The position numbers and the translations under genes are program-made. Shown here one piece after another: positions 1 to 7,334 of a stretch of DNA of 10,749 nt. The stretch comes from Campylobacterota bacterium (GTDB lineage: Bacteria; Campylobacterota; Campylobacteria; Campylobacterales; Sulfurimonadaceae). Positions within the stretch are counted from its first letter, which is position 1. Each line of letters begins with the position of its first letter. The notes below the pieces were generated by a model that was not told the origin of the DNA, made no database searches, and saw only the letters and a list, made by a program, of their open reading frames with translations. Location of the stretch: positions 1-10,749 of the forward strand of contig JAADDU010000067.1 in assembly GCA_013153755.1 (NCBI GenBank), read 5' to 3'.

Positions 1-1
1 A

Positions 2-751
2 ACAGATATACTAGATGCAGATGAAAAACAACTCACTAAACTAGGTATAAAAAAAGATAGATTTGACATCATAAAACCAGGTGCACTTATCTTAGATAGA
101 ATACTTAAAAAATTACCTATAAAAAAAGTGATAACAAGTGGTGTAGGAGTAAGAGAAGGTGTATTCTTATCTGATTTACTGAGAAACTCAAAAGATAGAT
201 TCCCAACTCATTACAATACTTCTGTAAGATATATTATAGACACTCATATATCCCAAAAAGATTTTTCAAATCAACTAAATTCGTTAACAAAAAAGATTTT
301 TGATTTAACACATACCTATCTAGGGATAGAAACACACTACAGAAGAGAATTAGCCATATCTGCTAAATTATATCCAAGTGGTAATAATATACACTTTTTT
401 TCTAAAAACAAACATACATATTATATACTTCAAAGTGCATTAGAGTATGGCTTTACACATAAGCAGATAACACTTATATCAACACTTTGTAAATATGCTA
501 AAAAGAAACTACCATCTAATTCGCATATAAAAAAATATGAAACATTACTACCTGATACAAAAACATTAAATGCACTAAGTTATATCTTATCTTTAGCTAT
601 AGCATTACTTACACATAGACCTAGAAATATAGACTTTAAAATAAAATTTGAAGATGAAATACTAAAGATAGATTCAAAAGAAACTCTTCGCATAAGCAAA
701 GAGAGTGTAGATAAACTAGAAAGTCTAAAGGCTTTAAAAGTTACTTTTTAA
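2..751 (+). CDS. Ppx/GppA-family phosphatase, C-terminal part (5' end outside window)
   Basis: The frame is open from the left edge, so the gene begins outside the window; about 249 codons are visible. The product belongs to the exopolyphosphatase / guanosine pentaphosphate phosphohydrolase family (ASKHA fold), which cleaves phosphate from polyphosphate or pppGpp in the cytoplasm. Early in the visible part, FDIIKPGALIL followed by ITSGVGVREG matches the conserved end of the family's second nucleotide-fold domain. The remaining 150 or so residues are helical and fit the HD-like C-terminal domain (for example SALEYGFTHKQITLIS). The usual His-Asp pair of a true HD site is not visible: the matching stretch reads SAKLYPSGNNI. 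A GTG at 128 lies inside the conserved motif and is not the true start. The stop overlaps the bamA stop on the other strand. Whether it acts on polyphosphate or pppGpp cannot be told from this part. Confidence 0.88.
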   Translation, partial: TDILDADEKQLTKLGIKKDRFDIIKPGALILDRILKKLPIKKVITSGVGVREGVFLSDLLRNSKDRFPTHYNTSVRYIIDTHISQKDFSNQLNSLTKKIFDLTHTYLGIETHYRRELAISAKLYPSGNNIHFFSKNKHTYYILQSALEYGFTHKQITLISTLCKYAKKKLPSNSHIKKYETLLPDTKTLNALSYILSLAIALLTHRPRNIDFKIKFEDEILKIDSKETLRISKESVDKLESLKALKVTF

Positions 752-2982
752 AACCTTTGTCCCATTGTAAATTCAAAGTTAGATGGTTTATCTCCCTCAT
801 GTTCATTAAGTGCTTGAGAAAACATTAACTGTATAGGGCCAACAGGAGAAAACCACTCTATACCAGCACCATATCCACCACGAGAATATTCTCTTAGATC
901 ATCATCACCTATAAAACCCCAGTCAATATAAGTTACAAGTCGCATCTTAGCCTTAGGAATAAGTGGAAAACTAAGCTCTAGATTATTCGAGAAAGTTTGT
1001 TCACCACCTATTCTTCTTACTGTTCCATCAAGCTCTGTAACTGTTGGAGAAATAGAATAAGATTCATAACCTCTTACACTTCCAAGACCACCCATATAAA
1101 ATCTATCTGCGATAGGAAGGTATCCAGTATCAGCTACATAATAGTATCTAGCTTTATATCTAAAGATAGCATCAAAACCTATCCACTCTTCTAAACCTGT
1201 AAATTTTGCAAAACTTGTTCTACTCTTTATAAAATTTGCATCTGCTCCAAGACCTGCTTTTTCAAAACTCTGAGAAAAAGTAAAACCTTCTCTTGGAAGA
1301 TAATAATCATCAGTATTATCAAAACTAGCACTTATAATAACTGAACTTTTTGCATAACTTTCAAAGTAGTATTGATTTATATCATCCCAATCTATTGTTG
1401 GATCTATCTCATAACTGTTTGATGAATAACTATATCCAAGATAACCACTAATATGTCTTGTAAATTTATGTCCTAATCCAAGACTTACACCATCTGTATC
1501 TACTGTATAATCATCATATTCATATTCAGATTTATATATTGAAAAATTACCACTAAAATCACTATCATTTAGCCTTGGGTTTGAGATATTAAAAGAATAA
1601 TTTCCTGTCATCTCTGACTTTTCAAGCTTCACACCAACATTTATACCTGAACCCCAAACATTTCTGTCATTAACTGCTATAGTAACAAGTATACCACCAT
1701 AACTACCATAACCACCACCTAATTGAATATTACCAGTAGGTGCTTCTTTCACTTTGACTACCAAGTCCATATTTGAATTATCTATTCTCTTTTCTTCGAT
1801 TGTGTTTCCATCAAAAAAGCCAAGTCTTCCAAGAGCATTACGAGAGTCTTTTAAATCTGTAAGAGAGTACATATCTCCAGGTCCAAGATATAACTCTCTT
1901 CTTATGATTCTATCAAGTGTTCTTGTATTACCAGATATAACTACATTTCTAATTTTTACTTTATAACCTGGGGTTATTCTAAAAACAACCTCAACAGTAT
2001 GATCTTCTTTATTTTTTCTCAAATCTGGAACAACTTGAACAAAAGCATAACTTAAATCAGCTATGATTGTTTTTATACTTTGAGCATCTTCACGAAATGT
2101 CTTAATATTAAAATGTTCGCCCACTTTAAGTTTAATCACATCTCTTATCTTAGCATCATCTATAACTTTTGTAATTTGGTTTATATTTATAGCACTAACT
2201 TTATAAACTTCACCTTCTTGTATCTGATAACTTATATCAGCTGTATAGTTGTCAAAATCTACTTTTACAAATGGTTCATCAACCTTAGCATCCAAATAAC
2301 CATATTGCATATATGTATCTTTAATTCTTAAAGGGTCATATGCTAAATCTGCAAGTTGCATATCTCCACTATTTCTGCCCCAAAACCAACCCATAAACTG
2401 ATGTTCTTTATTTGCTATAACATCATCAAACAAATCACTATCAAGACCAGCAACACCACTATAGTTTAAATTTTGTATTATTATTTCTTCACCTTCATTA
2501 ACTATAAAAGTAACTTTAGTACTTCCATTTTCAAGGTGTTCTTCTTCTATCTCAACAACACTATCTATCTTAGCCTCTTGAGATAATGCATCTATGATTC
2601 TTTTTTTTGCTGCTTCAAGTTTTTTTCTGTCATACTGAGAACCAACTTTTATCTGAATAACACTTTTCTTTATATCTTTATCATTCTCTTTCCAACCTTT
2701 TAGTTCAACTTTTGAGATAAGACCTTTTTCTACAAAATGATATGTCAATACACCATCATCAAAATCAGCCCAAATATCTTTAAAGTAACCCTGTCTAAAA
2801 TACTTTTTTATAGATTCATCTAAAGTTTTTTCATCTATATCATCACCAACTTCAAAATTTAACATTCTAAGTGCGACTGTATTAGATATATGCACCATAC
2901 CTTTATATTTTACAGACTTAATCGTCATTGCAAATATATTTACACTCATAAAAACTAGCGTTATTGCCAAAAATATTCTCAT
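748..2982 (-). CDS. bamA: BamA, outer-membrane protein assembly factor (Omp85 family)
   Basis: The gene encodes 744 residues, a normal BamA length. BamA is the central outer-membrane subunit of the BAM complex, which folds and inserts beta-barrel proteins. Residues 1-18 form a signal peptide ending NIFA. Five POTRA repeats follow at roughly 20-88, 89-165, 166-258, 259-340 and 341-415; the last contains the typical VVISGNTRTLDRIIRREL. The 16-stranded barrel runs from about 418 to the end. The diagnostic Omp85 loop motif VRGY is at 636-639 within GGLGSVRGY, and the protein ends in Phe (QRF), as expected of a barrel C-terminal signal. The ATG start gives a complete signal peptide; a weak GGA lies about 8 bases upstream. 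The gene faces away from tyrA across a 101-base gap and converges on the Ppx/GppA gene. No lptD, skp or lpxD neighbour is visible. Confidence 0.96.
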   Translation of the reverse strand: MRIFLAITLVFMSVNIFAMTIKSVKYKGMVHISNTVALRMLNFEVGDDIDEKTLDESIKKYFRQGYFKDIWADFDDGVLTYHFVEKGLISKVELKGWKENDKDIKKSVIQIKVGSQYDRKKLEAAKKRIIDALSQEAKIDSVVEIEEEHLENGSTKVTFIVNEGEEIIIQNLNYSGVAGLDSDLFDDVIANKEHQFMGWFWGRNSGDMQLADLAYDPLRIKDTYMQYGYLDAKVDEPFVKVDFDNYTADISYQIQEGEVYKVSAININQITKVIDDAKIRDVIKLKVGEHFNIKTFREDAQSIKTIIADLSYAFVQVVPDLRKNKEDHTVEVVFRITPGYKVKIRNVVISGNTRTLDRIIRRELYLGPGDMYSLTDLKDSRNALGRLGFFDGNTIEEKRIDNSNMDLVVKVKEAPTGNIQLGGGYGSYGGILVTIAVNDRNVWGSGINVGVKLEKSEMTGNYSFNISNPRLNDSDFSGNFSIYKSEYEYDDYTVDTDGVSLGLGHKFTRHISGYLGYSYSSNSYEIDPTIDWDDINQYYFESYAKSSVIISASFDNTDDYYLPREGFTFSQSFEKAGLGADANFIKSRTSFAKFTGLEEWIGFDAIFRYKARYYYVADTGYLPIADRFYMGGLGSVRGYESYSISPTVTELDGTVRRIGGEQTFSNNLELSFPLIPKAKMRLVTYIDWGFIGDDDLREYSRGGYGAGIEWFSPVGPIQLMFSQALNEHEGDKPSNFEFTMGQRF

Positions 2983-3050
2983 TTAAATTCCATAATTATG
3001 ATTTAAGAAAAGATTTTACCTTTTATGAGGTTAATATATAGTAAACTTTG

Positions 3051-3056
3051 TATAAT
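3051..3056 (+). promoter_or_regulatory. Probable -10 box for tyrA
   Basis: A perfect TATAAT lies 27 bases before the tyrA ATG, giving a predicted transcript start near 3063 and a leader of about 20 bases. No convincing -35 hexamer is present at 16-18 bases upstream, which is common in Campylobacterota sigma-70 promoters. A purine-rich AGAGAGAT at about 3073-3080 would be the ribosome-binding site. Confidence 0.55.
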
Positions 3057-3083
3057 TTGATAAATTTAGATAAAGAGAGATAA

Positions 3084-3914
3084 ATGAAAGTAGCTATAGT
3101 TGGATTGGGTTTAATGGGTGGTTCACTGGCACTTAGTTTAAAGAAGTTAGACTTTATTAACACTATTGTAGGATGTGACCATAATAAAACACATCAATTG
3201 GATGCAATAAAACTTAAATTAGTAGAAAAAATTATAACTTTTAAAGAGGTTAAAGAGTATGATGTGATTTTTCTAGCTATACCAGTAGATGGAATTATAT
3301 CTGCTCTTCAAAACTTACAAAATTTACCTAAAAAAGTAACTGTCATAGATTTGGGTGGAACAAAATCTAAAATCGTAAATGCTATCCCTCCATCCATAAG
3401 AAAAAATTTTATTGCTGCACACCCTATGACGGGAACAGAGTTTTTTGGACCTTATGCTGCACTTGATGGGCTTTATAAAGATAAAGTAGTAGTTTTATGT
3501 GATTTAGAAGACAGTGGTGAACATCAACAAAAAATCAGTAAAAAAATCTTTAAAGCTCTTGATATGAAAAAAACTTTTATGAGAGCAGATGAACATGATA
3601 GACATGCTGCTTTTATCTCTCATATGCCTCATGCCATCTCTTATTCCATAGCAAATACAGTAATGAAACAAGAAAAAAAAGAAAATATCTTAGCCCTTGC
3701 TGCAGGTGGTTTTCGTTCTATGAGTCGCCTTGCAAAAAGTTCACCAGATATGTGGGAAGATATTTTTAGACAAAATAAAGATAATATTCTTGAAGCCATA
3801 ACCCTTTTTGAGGATGAATTAAAAATTTTAAAACATAGTGTTGAAGAAGACAATTGGAATAAAGTAAATAAAATTATGACAGATGGAAATAAATTGCACG
3901 AAATATTAGACTAA
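3084..3914 (+). CDS. tyrA: Prephenate dehydrogenase (TyrA)
   Basis: The 276-residue product matches monofunctional prephenate dehydrogenase, which oxidatively decarboxylates prephenate to 4-hydroxyphenylpyruvate using NAD(P)+ in tyrosine biosynthesis in the cytoplasm. The N-terminal Rossmann motif GLGLMGGSL is at residues 7-15, and Asp32 at the end of the second strand suggests NAD+ preference. The family hallmark HPMTGTE is at 113-119; its His is the likely catalytic residue. The helical C-terminal domain carries SHMPHAIS (179-186), AAGGFRSMSRLA (206-217) and PDMWEDI (221-227), all typical of the family. No chorismate mutase or ACT domain is fused. The start is supported by the purine-rich site just upstream and by the Rossmann strand beginning at residue 2. 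The gene has its own promoter and about 100 bases separate it from the next promoter, so it is probably monocistronic. Confidence 0.94.
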   Translation: MKVAIVGLGLMGGSLALSLKKLDFINTIVGCDHNKTHQLDAIKLKLVEKIITFKEVKEYDVIFLAIPVDGIISALQNLQNLPKKVTVIDLGGTKSKIVNAIPPSIRKNFIAAHPMTGTEFFGPYAALDGLYKDKVVVLCDLEDSGEHQQKISKKIFKALDMKKTFMRADEHDRHAAFISHMPHAISYSIANTVMKQEKKENILALAAGGFRSMSRLAKSSPDMWEDIFRQNKDNILEAITLFEDELKILKHSVEEDNWNKVNKIMTDGNKLHEILD

Positions 3915-3950
3915 AATAAACTATTGACGATAAAAAAAGATAATTTACCG

Positions 3951-3965
3951 TGTTATTTAGTAACA
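3951..3965. repeat. Inverted repeat downstream of tyrA
   Basis: TGTTA and TAACA form a perfect 5-base inverted repeat around TTTAG. It is nested in an outer GTGTT (3950-3954) and AACAC (3965-3969) pair, so two alternative pairings are possible. There is no T-tract after it, so it is not a convincing intrinsic terminator. A protein-binding site or chance in AT-rich DNA are both possible. Confidence 0.3.
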
Positions 3966-3986
3966 ACACTCTAGATATCAACTTGA

Positions 3987-4001
3987 AGTATTGCAAATAC
4001 T
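3987..4001. repeat. Inverted repeat overlapping the -35 box of the response regulator promoter
   Basis: AGTATT-GCA-AATACT is a perfect 6-base inverted repeat with a 3-base centre. It covers the TTGCAA hexamer (3991-3996) that sits 17 bases before a TATAAT. This is where a repressor or autoregulator would bind. Operator function is inferred from position only; no known regulator consensus is recognised. Confidence 0.4.
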
Positions 4002-4019
4002 AAAAAGTTATCTTATAAT
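3991..4019 (+). promoter_or_regulatory. Sigma-70-type promoter for the response regulator gene
   Basis: TTGCAA (3991-3996) and a perfect TATAAT (4014-4019) are separated by exactly 17 bases, the best promoter in the window. The predicted transcript start is near 4026, about 27-45 bases before the response regulator frame. The tyrA-to-regulator gap (3915-4052) otherwise holds only the two inverted repeats described and no RNA gene that I can see. Confidence 0.65.
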
Positions 4020-4044
4020 ATTATTATTACAAAAAATTAATATT

Positions 4045-4048
4045 GGAA
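4045..4048 (+). promoter_or_regulatory. Candidate ribosome-binding site marking the response regulator start
   Basis: GGAA is the only purine-rich element in the short predicted leader. A start codon 4-8 bases further on would fall at about 4053-4056, exactly where the in-frame codons read TTT AAA AAA ACA. This is the evidence that translation should begin there although no start codon is present. Confidence 0.4.
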
Positions 4049-4052
4049 CTTT

Positions 4053-4802
4053 TTTAAAAAAACAAATATTATAGTTGTTGAAGATGATGAGATAACTGCA
4101 TTAAACCTTAATCTATCACTAAAAAAACATGGCTATGATGTTTTAGTAACATGTAACAATGCCTCTCAAGCAAAAGCTAAGATTCAAACTTATCTACCTG
4201 ATATTATCATTATAGATATATCTTTAGATGAAACTAATGATGGTATAGAACTAGGAAGCTTTATAAAAAACAAATATAATATTCCATTTATATATCTAAC
4301 ATCTTATAGCGATGATGACATAATCTCTCAAGCAAAACTTACAGAACCTTATGGTTATATAGTAAAACCTTTTGACCCATCATCTCTACACGCAACTATA
4401 CAAATGGCTATATTTAAATATGAAATGCAAAAGAAAAGAAAAGAAAATCTAGGTTATGAAGAACCTTCTAAACTAAACTTAGAAAAATTACTTTATGCAA
4501 AAAAAACTTTAAATGAACCTCTCATATACTTTGGTGAAAAATACCATCTTGATATAAATATAAGTCAAACATTTTATGATGGTAAAAAAATCAAACTAAC
4601 AAAAAAAGAAAACGCATTTTTAAAGCTACTTGTAGCTCAACTTGGTGCCGTTGTAAGTTTTGAACAAGCTATAGAATACATTTGGGAAGATAGTGGTGCA
4701 ACTGAAAATAGTGTTAGAACTCTAGTTTGGAGACTCAGAAACAAATTAAAAACAGATGTTATAAAAAATGCTTCTGGTATGGGTTACTATATTGAGGAAT
4801 AA
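4053..4802 (+). CDS. OmpR/PhoB-type response regulator; no conventional start codon in frame
   Basis: The frame is open from a stop at 4038-4040 to 4802 and encodes a complete two-domain response regulator of about 249 residues. The receiver domain begins NIIVVEDDE (acidic pair). Its phosphoacceptor Asp codon is at 4215-4217 (IIIID), the switch Thr at 4299-4301 (YLTSYSD) and the conserved Lys at 4365-4367 (YIVKPFD). From about 4540 a PhoB-type winged helix follows, with LTKKENAFLKLL, the recognition-helix region NSVRTLVWRLRNKL and the terminal hairpin GMGYYIEE. It would bind DNA on phosphorylation by a histidine kinase, but none is encoded nearby. No ATG, GTG, TTG or CTG occurs in this frame before the ATG at 4404, which is past the receiver domain. 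The start at 4053 is my estimate from the GGAA at 4045 and the length of the family's first strand. A one-base indel in the T6 run at 4050-4055 would join the frame to a TTG at 4043. An ATT (4068) or ATA (4071) start, or real start loss, are alternatives. Confidence 0.8.
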   Translation, partial: FKKTNIIVVEDDEITALNLNLSLKKHGYDVLVTCNNASQAKAKIQTYLPDIIIIDISLDETNDGIELGSFIKNKYNIPFIYLTSYSDDDIISQAKLTEPYGYIVKPFDPSSLHATIQMAIFKYEMQKKRKENLGYEEPSKLNLEKLLYAKKTLNEPLIYFGEKYHLDINISQTFYDGKKIKLTKKENAFLKLLVAQLGAVVSFEQAIEYIWEDSGATENSVRTLVWRLRNKLKTDVIKNASGMGYYIEE

Positions 4803-4803
4803 A

Positions 4804-5595
4804 TTAAATCTCTCTAATCTTTTTAATCTTAAGTATAAGAGTATTTAACTCATCTAGTTTCACCATATTTGGTCCATCACTTAAAGCTATGCTTGGGTCA
4901 AAATGAGTTTCCATAAAAAAACCATCCACTCCAACTGCAGCAGCTGCTTTTGCTAAGTATGGTACCATCGAACTATCTCCACCCGTTTTCCCATCTTTTG
5001 CAGTTGGCATCTGAACAGAATGTGTTGCATCAAAGATAACAGGTGCAAACTCTCTCATGATGGGTAGATTTCTCATATCTACTACCATATTTCCGTAACC
5101 AAAAGAGTTTCCACGCTCACAAAGATATACTTTATATTTTTGTGAGTTTTCATAAGTTGCTTTATTGCACCCTCTAGTTTCTAGTACTTTAAGTACAGGG
5201 TATTGCATCGCATCTCCACTTAAAAACTGACCTTTTTTGATGTTTATTTCACATTCTGTTTTTGCACATGCTATAAGAAGGTCTGTTTGACGACATAAAA
5301 AAGCTGGGATTTGAAGCATATCTACAACTTTTGCTACTGTTGGTACTTGTATAGACTCGTGTACATCAGTTACTATTTTATATCCAAAATCATCTTTTAC
5401 TTTTTGTAGTATTCTAAGCCCTTCATCCATACCAAGCCCACGAAAACTACTTAGTGAAGTTCTATTTGCTTTGTCGAAACTAGCTTTGAAGTAAAAATCT
5501 ATGCTCTTATCGTTTTGATAAATTTCTAATGCTTTTGCAATCTTAAAAATATTTTCTTCACTCTCTATCACACAAGGACCAGCTAAAAGTTTCAT
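4804..5595 (-). CDS. kdsA: 3-deoxy-8-phosphooctulonate synthase (KdsA)
   Basis: The 263-residue enzyme condenses phosphoenolpyruvate with arabinose 5-phosphate to give Kdo-8-phosphate, the precursor of the Kdo sugar in lipopolysaccharide; it is a cytoplasmic TIM barrel. Family motifs are AGPCVIES (5-12), [12 protein letters not shown] (36-47), RGLGMDEGL (52-60), [13 protein letters not shown] (95-107) and METHFDP (228-234). Cys8 in GPCVIES, with His192, Glu229 and Asp240, matches the metal ligands of the metal-dependent class (Aquifex type); the metal-independent E. coli type has Asn in place of the Cys. The N-terminus is short but reaches the first barrel strand, and a GGA (complement of 5602-5604) lies about 8 bases before the ATG. 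It is 34 bases downstream of the DMT transporter gene on the same strand, so probably co-transcribed. It ends one base from the response regulator stop, tail to tail. Confidence 0.95.
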   Translation of the reverse strand: MKLLAGPCVIESEENIFKIAKALEIYQNDKSIDFYFKASFDKANRTSLSSFRGLGMDEGLRILQKVKDDFGYKIVTDVHESIQVPTVAKVVDMLQIPAFLCRQTDLLIACAKTECEINIKKGQFLSGDAMQYPVLKVLETRGCNKATYENSQKYKVYLCERGNSFGYGNMVVDMRNLPIMREFAPVIFDATHSVQMPTAKDGKTGGDSSMVPYLAKAAAAVGVDGFFMETHFDPSIALSDGPNMVKLDELNTLILKIKKIREI

Positions 5596-5629
5596 AGTTT
5601 TTCCATTTTTAAATTTTTTGTATTATATC

Positions 5630-6517
5630 TTATTTTGCTTTTGCTACTATTATCCCAGCTAAAACAATAAGAGAGATACCTATAGTTGTACTCAAGCTTG
5701 GTAATGCATCTCCTAAAAGTACACCAACTGCTATAGCAAAGATGATATTTGTATAGCTTACTGTACCAACTATGGCAGCTTTTGTTTCACCATAAGCTTT
5801 TGTCATAAAGTACTGAGAAAGAGTCCCTAAGATACCAAGCCCAATCACATAAAACCAAACTATACCTTTGGGCATAACAAACTCACCTAACATAAAATCT
5901 AAACTCTCTATATGTAAAAAAGAGGATATAAAAAACAAGATAATAGGACCTATAGTTCCAACAAGTGTAAAAGATAAAACTATAGCTCTTGTGTCATAGT
6001 AGTTTCTAAGTTCTCTTACTGATGTATAAGCAAGGGCTGCCCCTATACCACTAAAAATACCAAGTATGTCATACTTTGTAAAGCCTATAGCACTAGGCTG
6101 AGTTATAAGTATGATACCTCCAAAACCTATAATCACTGCAAACCAAGCAGATAAAGGGAGTTTTTCATTTAAAAAAGCCCATGCAAAGATAGCAGTAAAG
6201 ATGGGAGCAGTTTTACTAAAAGTTACTGCATCTCCTAAAGGTATGTTTGCTATGTTATAAAAGTATGCTAAAAGTGCTAAAAAGCCCATACTACCACGAA
6301 AAAGAAGTAAAAAAGGTTTACCACCAGTATGAATCATCGGCTTTTTATAGATAGCATAACCTATAATCATAACACCAAAAATATTTCTAAAAAAAACGAC
6401 TTCTAGTGAAGGCATATATTGTGATGCAAGTTTGGCAAATGCACCCATAATGGCAAATATAAATGATGCAAATAGCATGTATTTTACACCATTGTTTAGT
6501 TTTGTATCTTTATTCAT
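5630..6517 (-). CDS. EamA/DMT-family inner-membrane transporter
   Basis: From the ATG at 6515-6517 the protein has 295 residues and about ten hydrophobic segments, arranged as two repeated EamA halves: the drug/metabolite transporter superfamily, which exports or takes up small metabolites through the inner membrane. The end of the first half contains the characteristic LGDAVTFSKTAPIFTAIFAW followed by FLNEKLPLSAW; the second half contains IGAALAYTSVREL and IVGTVSYTNIIFAI. The frame extends 20 codons further up to a TTG at 6577, but that extension is not needed for the fold and reads through the probable promoter region, so I chose the ATG. There is no clear Shine-Dalgarno before this ATG. 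It lies upstream of kdsA on the same strand and may drive it. The substrate cannot be predicted; such proteins are often annotated as S-adenosylmethionine or amino-acid exporters without evidence. Confidence 0.88.
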   Translation of the reverse strand: MNKDTKLNNGVKYMLFASFIFAIMGAFAKLASQYMPSLEVVFFRNIFGVMIIGYAIYKKPMIHTGGKPFLLLFRGSMGFLALLAYFYNIANIPLGDAVTFSKTAPIFTAIFAWAFLNEKLPLSAWFAVIIGFGGIILITQPSAIGFTKYDILGIFSGIGAALAYTSVRELRNYYDTRAIVLSFTLVGTIGPIILFFISSFLHIESLDFMLGEFVMPKGIVWFYVIGLGILGTLSQYFMTKAYGETKAAIVGTVSYTNIIFAIAVGVLLGDALPSLSTTIGISLIVLAGIIVAKAK

Positions 6518-6551
6518 AAAGCGAATTGTATAATGATTAACTTCATATTTG

Positions 6552-6557
6552 TATAAT
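6552..6557 (+). promoter_or_regulatory. Probable -10 box for the djlA-like/cytochrome pair
   Basis: TATAAT lies 24 bases before the ATG at 6582, within the 64-base divergent gap (6518-6581). AAGG at 6571-6574, seven bases before the ATG, is the ribosome-binding site. No clear -35 box is seen. The minus-strand promoter of the transporter gene must share this gap; TATACA on the minus strand about 12 bases before its ATG is a weak candidate. Confidence 0.5.
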
Positions 6558-6581
6558 ATTACAAACAAATAAGGCAAAATT

Positions 6582-7334
6582 ATGACAAATTTAATATTAT
6601 TATTAATCCTAGGTGGTATTTTTTACTATATTATGGATAGTTACAACCGTTACACAGAGTACTCAAAAGAGGCTTTTAAAAAGATGAGTGTAAACAGAGA
6701 GTCCATAGAGCATAGTGAGCTTGGACTGTTTGTAGCTCTTGTTGCTAAACTAGCTAAAGCAGATGGTAGAGTTGATAACCTTGAAGCTCAGTTAGTTGGT
6801 AATATGTTTGATGATATATCTGCTATCTTTCCAGACCCACAAAAAACAAAAGACATCTTAAAAGATATTTTTTCAGATGAGAAAGACAGAAGAGAAAATC
6901 TAAAAGATACTGCATATACTTTAGGTCAAATGACAAAAAGAGATAAAGCTAAACAACAACAATTTATGGGCTTTTTAATCCAACTTGCATTTATAGATGG
7001 AGAGGTTAGCAAAGAAGAAGATGAAGTTTTACAAACTATAGCACAAGCTTTTGAGTTTGACCCAGATGCTTACCATGCTATCTTTGATCAGTTTGAGCAA
7101 ATGATGAAGAACATCCCTCCACAAGCAAATATAGAGGATGCTTATAAACTTTTAGGTGTGAGTAAAGATGATGATTTAAATACTATCAAAAAAGCATATA
7201 GAAAACTTATTCGCAAATACCATCCAGACATCATAAAATCACAAGGTAAAGATGAAGCTTATATGCAAGAGGCAACAGCTAAAACACAAGAGATAAATCA
7301 AGCTTATGAGATGATAAAAGAGGCAAGAAAATAA
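6582..7334 (+). CDS. djlA: Membrane-anchored TerB/J-domain co-chaperone, DjlA type
   Basis: The 250-residue protein has one N-terminal membrane segment (about 3-17), a TerB-like helical domain (about 45-170) and a C-terminal J domain (about 184-248). This order is that of DjlA, an inner-membrane DnaK co-chaperone with the J domain in the cytoplasm. The TerB domain shows its paired acidic motifs KADGRVDNLEAQ (59-70) and IDGEVSKEEDE (138-148). The J domain has the essential HPD at 214-216 (RKYHPDI), preceded by the basic helix IKKAYRKLIRK and followed by QEINQAYEMI. The length is close to the E. coli protein (about 270). The start is supported by AAGG upstream and by the membrane segment beginning at residue 3. 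Its last codons overlap the ATA codon of the cytochrome gene, which suggests translational coupling. The client protein is unknown. Confidence 0.88.
   Translation: MTNLILLLILGGIFYYIMDSYNRYTEYSKEAFKKMSVNRESIEHSELGLFVALVAKLAKADGRVDNLEAQLVGNMFDDISAIFPDPQKTKDILKDIFSDEKDRRENLKDTAYTLGQMTKRDKAKQQQFMGFLIQLAFIDGEVSKEEDEVLQTIAQAFEFDPDAYHAIFDQFEQMMKNIPPQANIEDAYKLLGVSKDDDLNTIKKAYRKLIRKYHPDIIKSQGKDEAYMQEATAKTQEINQAYEMIKEARK
7319..7323 (+). promoter_or_regulatory. Ribosome-binding site that fixes the cytochrome start
   Basis: AGAGG lies within the last codons of the djlA-like gene and is seven bases before the ATA at 7331. This is ideal Shine-Dalgarno spacing for that codon, and no other purine-rich site lies close to an in-frame alternative. 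Confidence 0.6.

Noticed and set aside
997..1194. Open frame on the plus strand, 65 codons
   Set aside because: Antisense shadow inside bamA; low-complexity translation, no ribosome-binding site and no family resemblance.
1754..2331. Two open frames on the plus strand (1754-1966 and 2080-2331)
   Set aside because: Both lie antisense to the POTRA region of bamA; their composition is what reverse-reading of AT-rich codons gives.
3641..3853. Minus-strand open frame of 70 codons
   Set aside because: Antisense shadow of the tyrA C-terminal domain, which shows full family motifs.
3924..3956. TTGACG followed by TGTTAT as a second promoter
   Set aside because: Spacing is about 21 bases and the -10 match is poor; the promoter at 3991-4019 is far better.
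4404..4802. Stand-alone winged-helix protein starting at ATG 4404
   Set aside because: The same frame continues upstream into an intact receiver domain, and no ribosome-binding site or promoter precedes 4404. An internal start remains possible but unsupported.
6518..6577. 20-codon N-terminal extension of the DMT transporter starting at TTG 6577
   Set aside because: It uses a weak start, crosses the divergent promoter region and adds nothing to the EamA fold; the ATG at 6517 is a better start.
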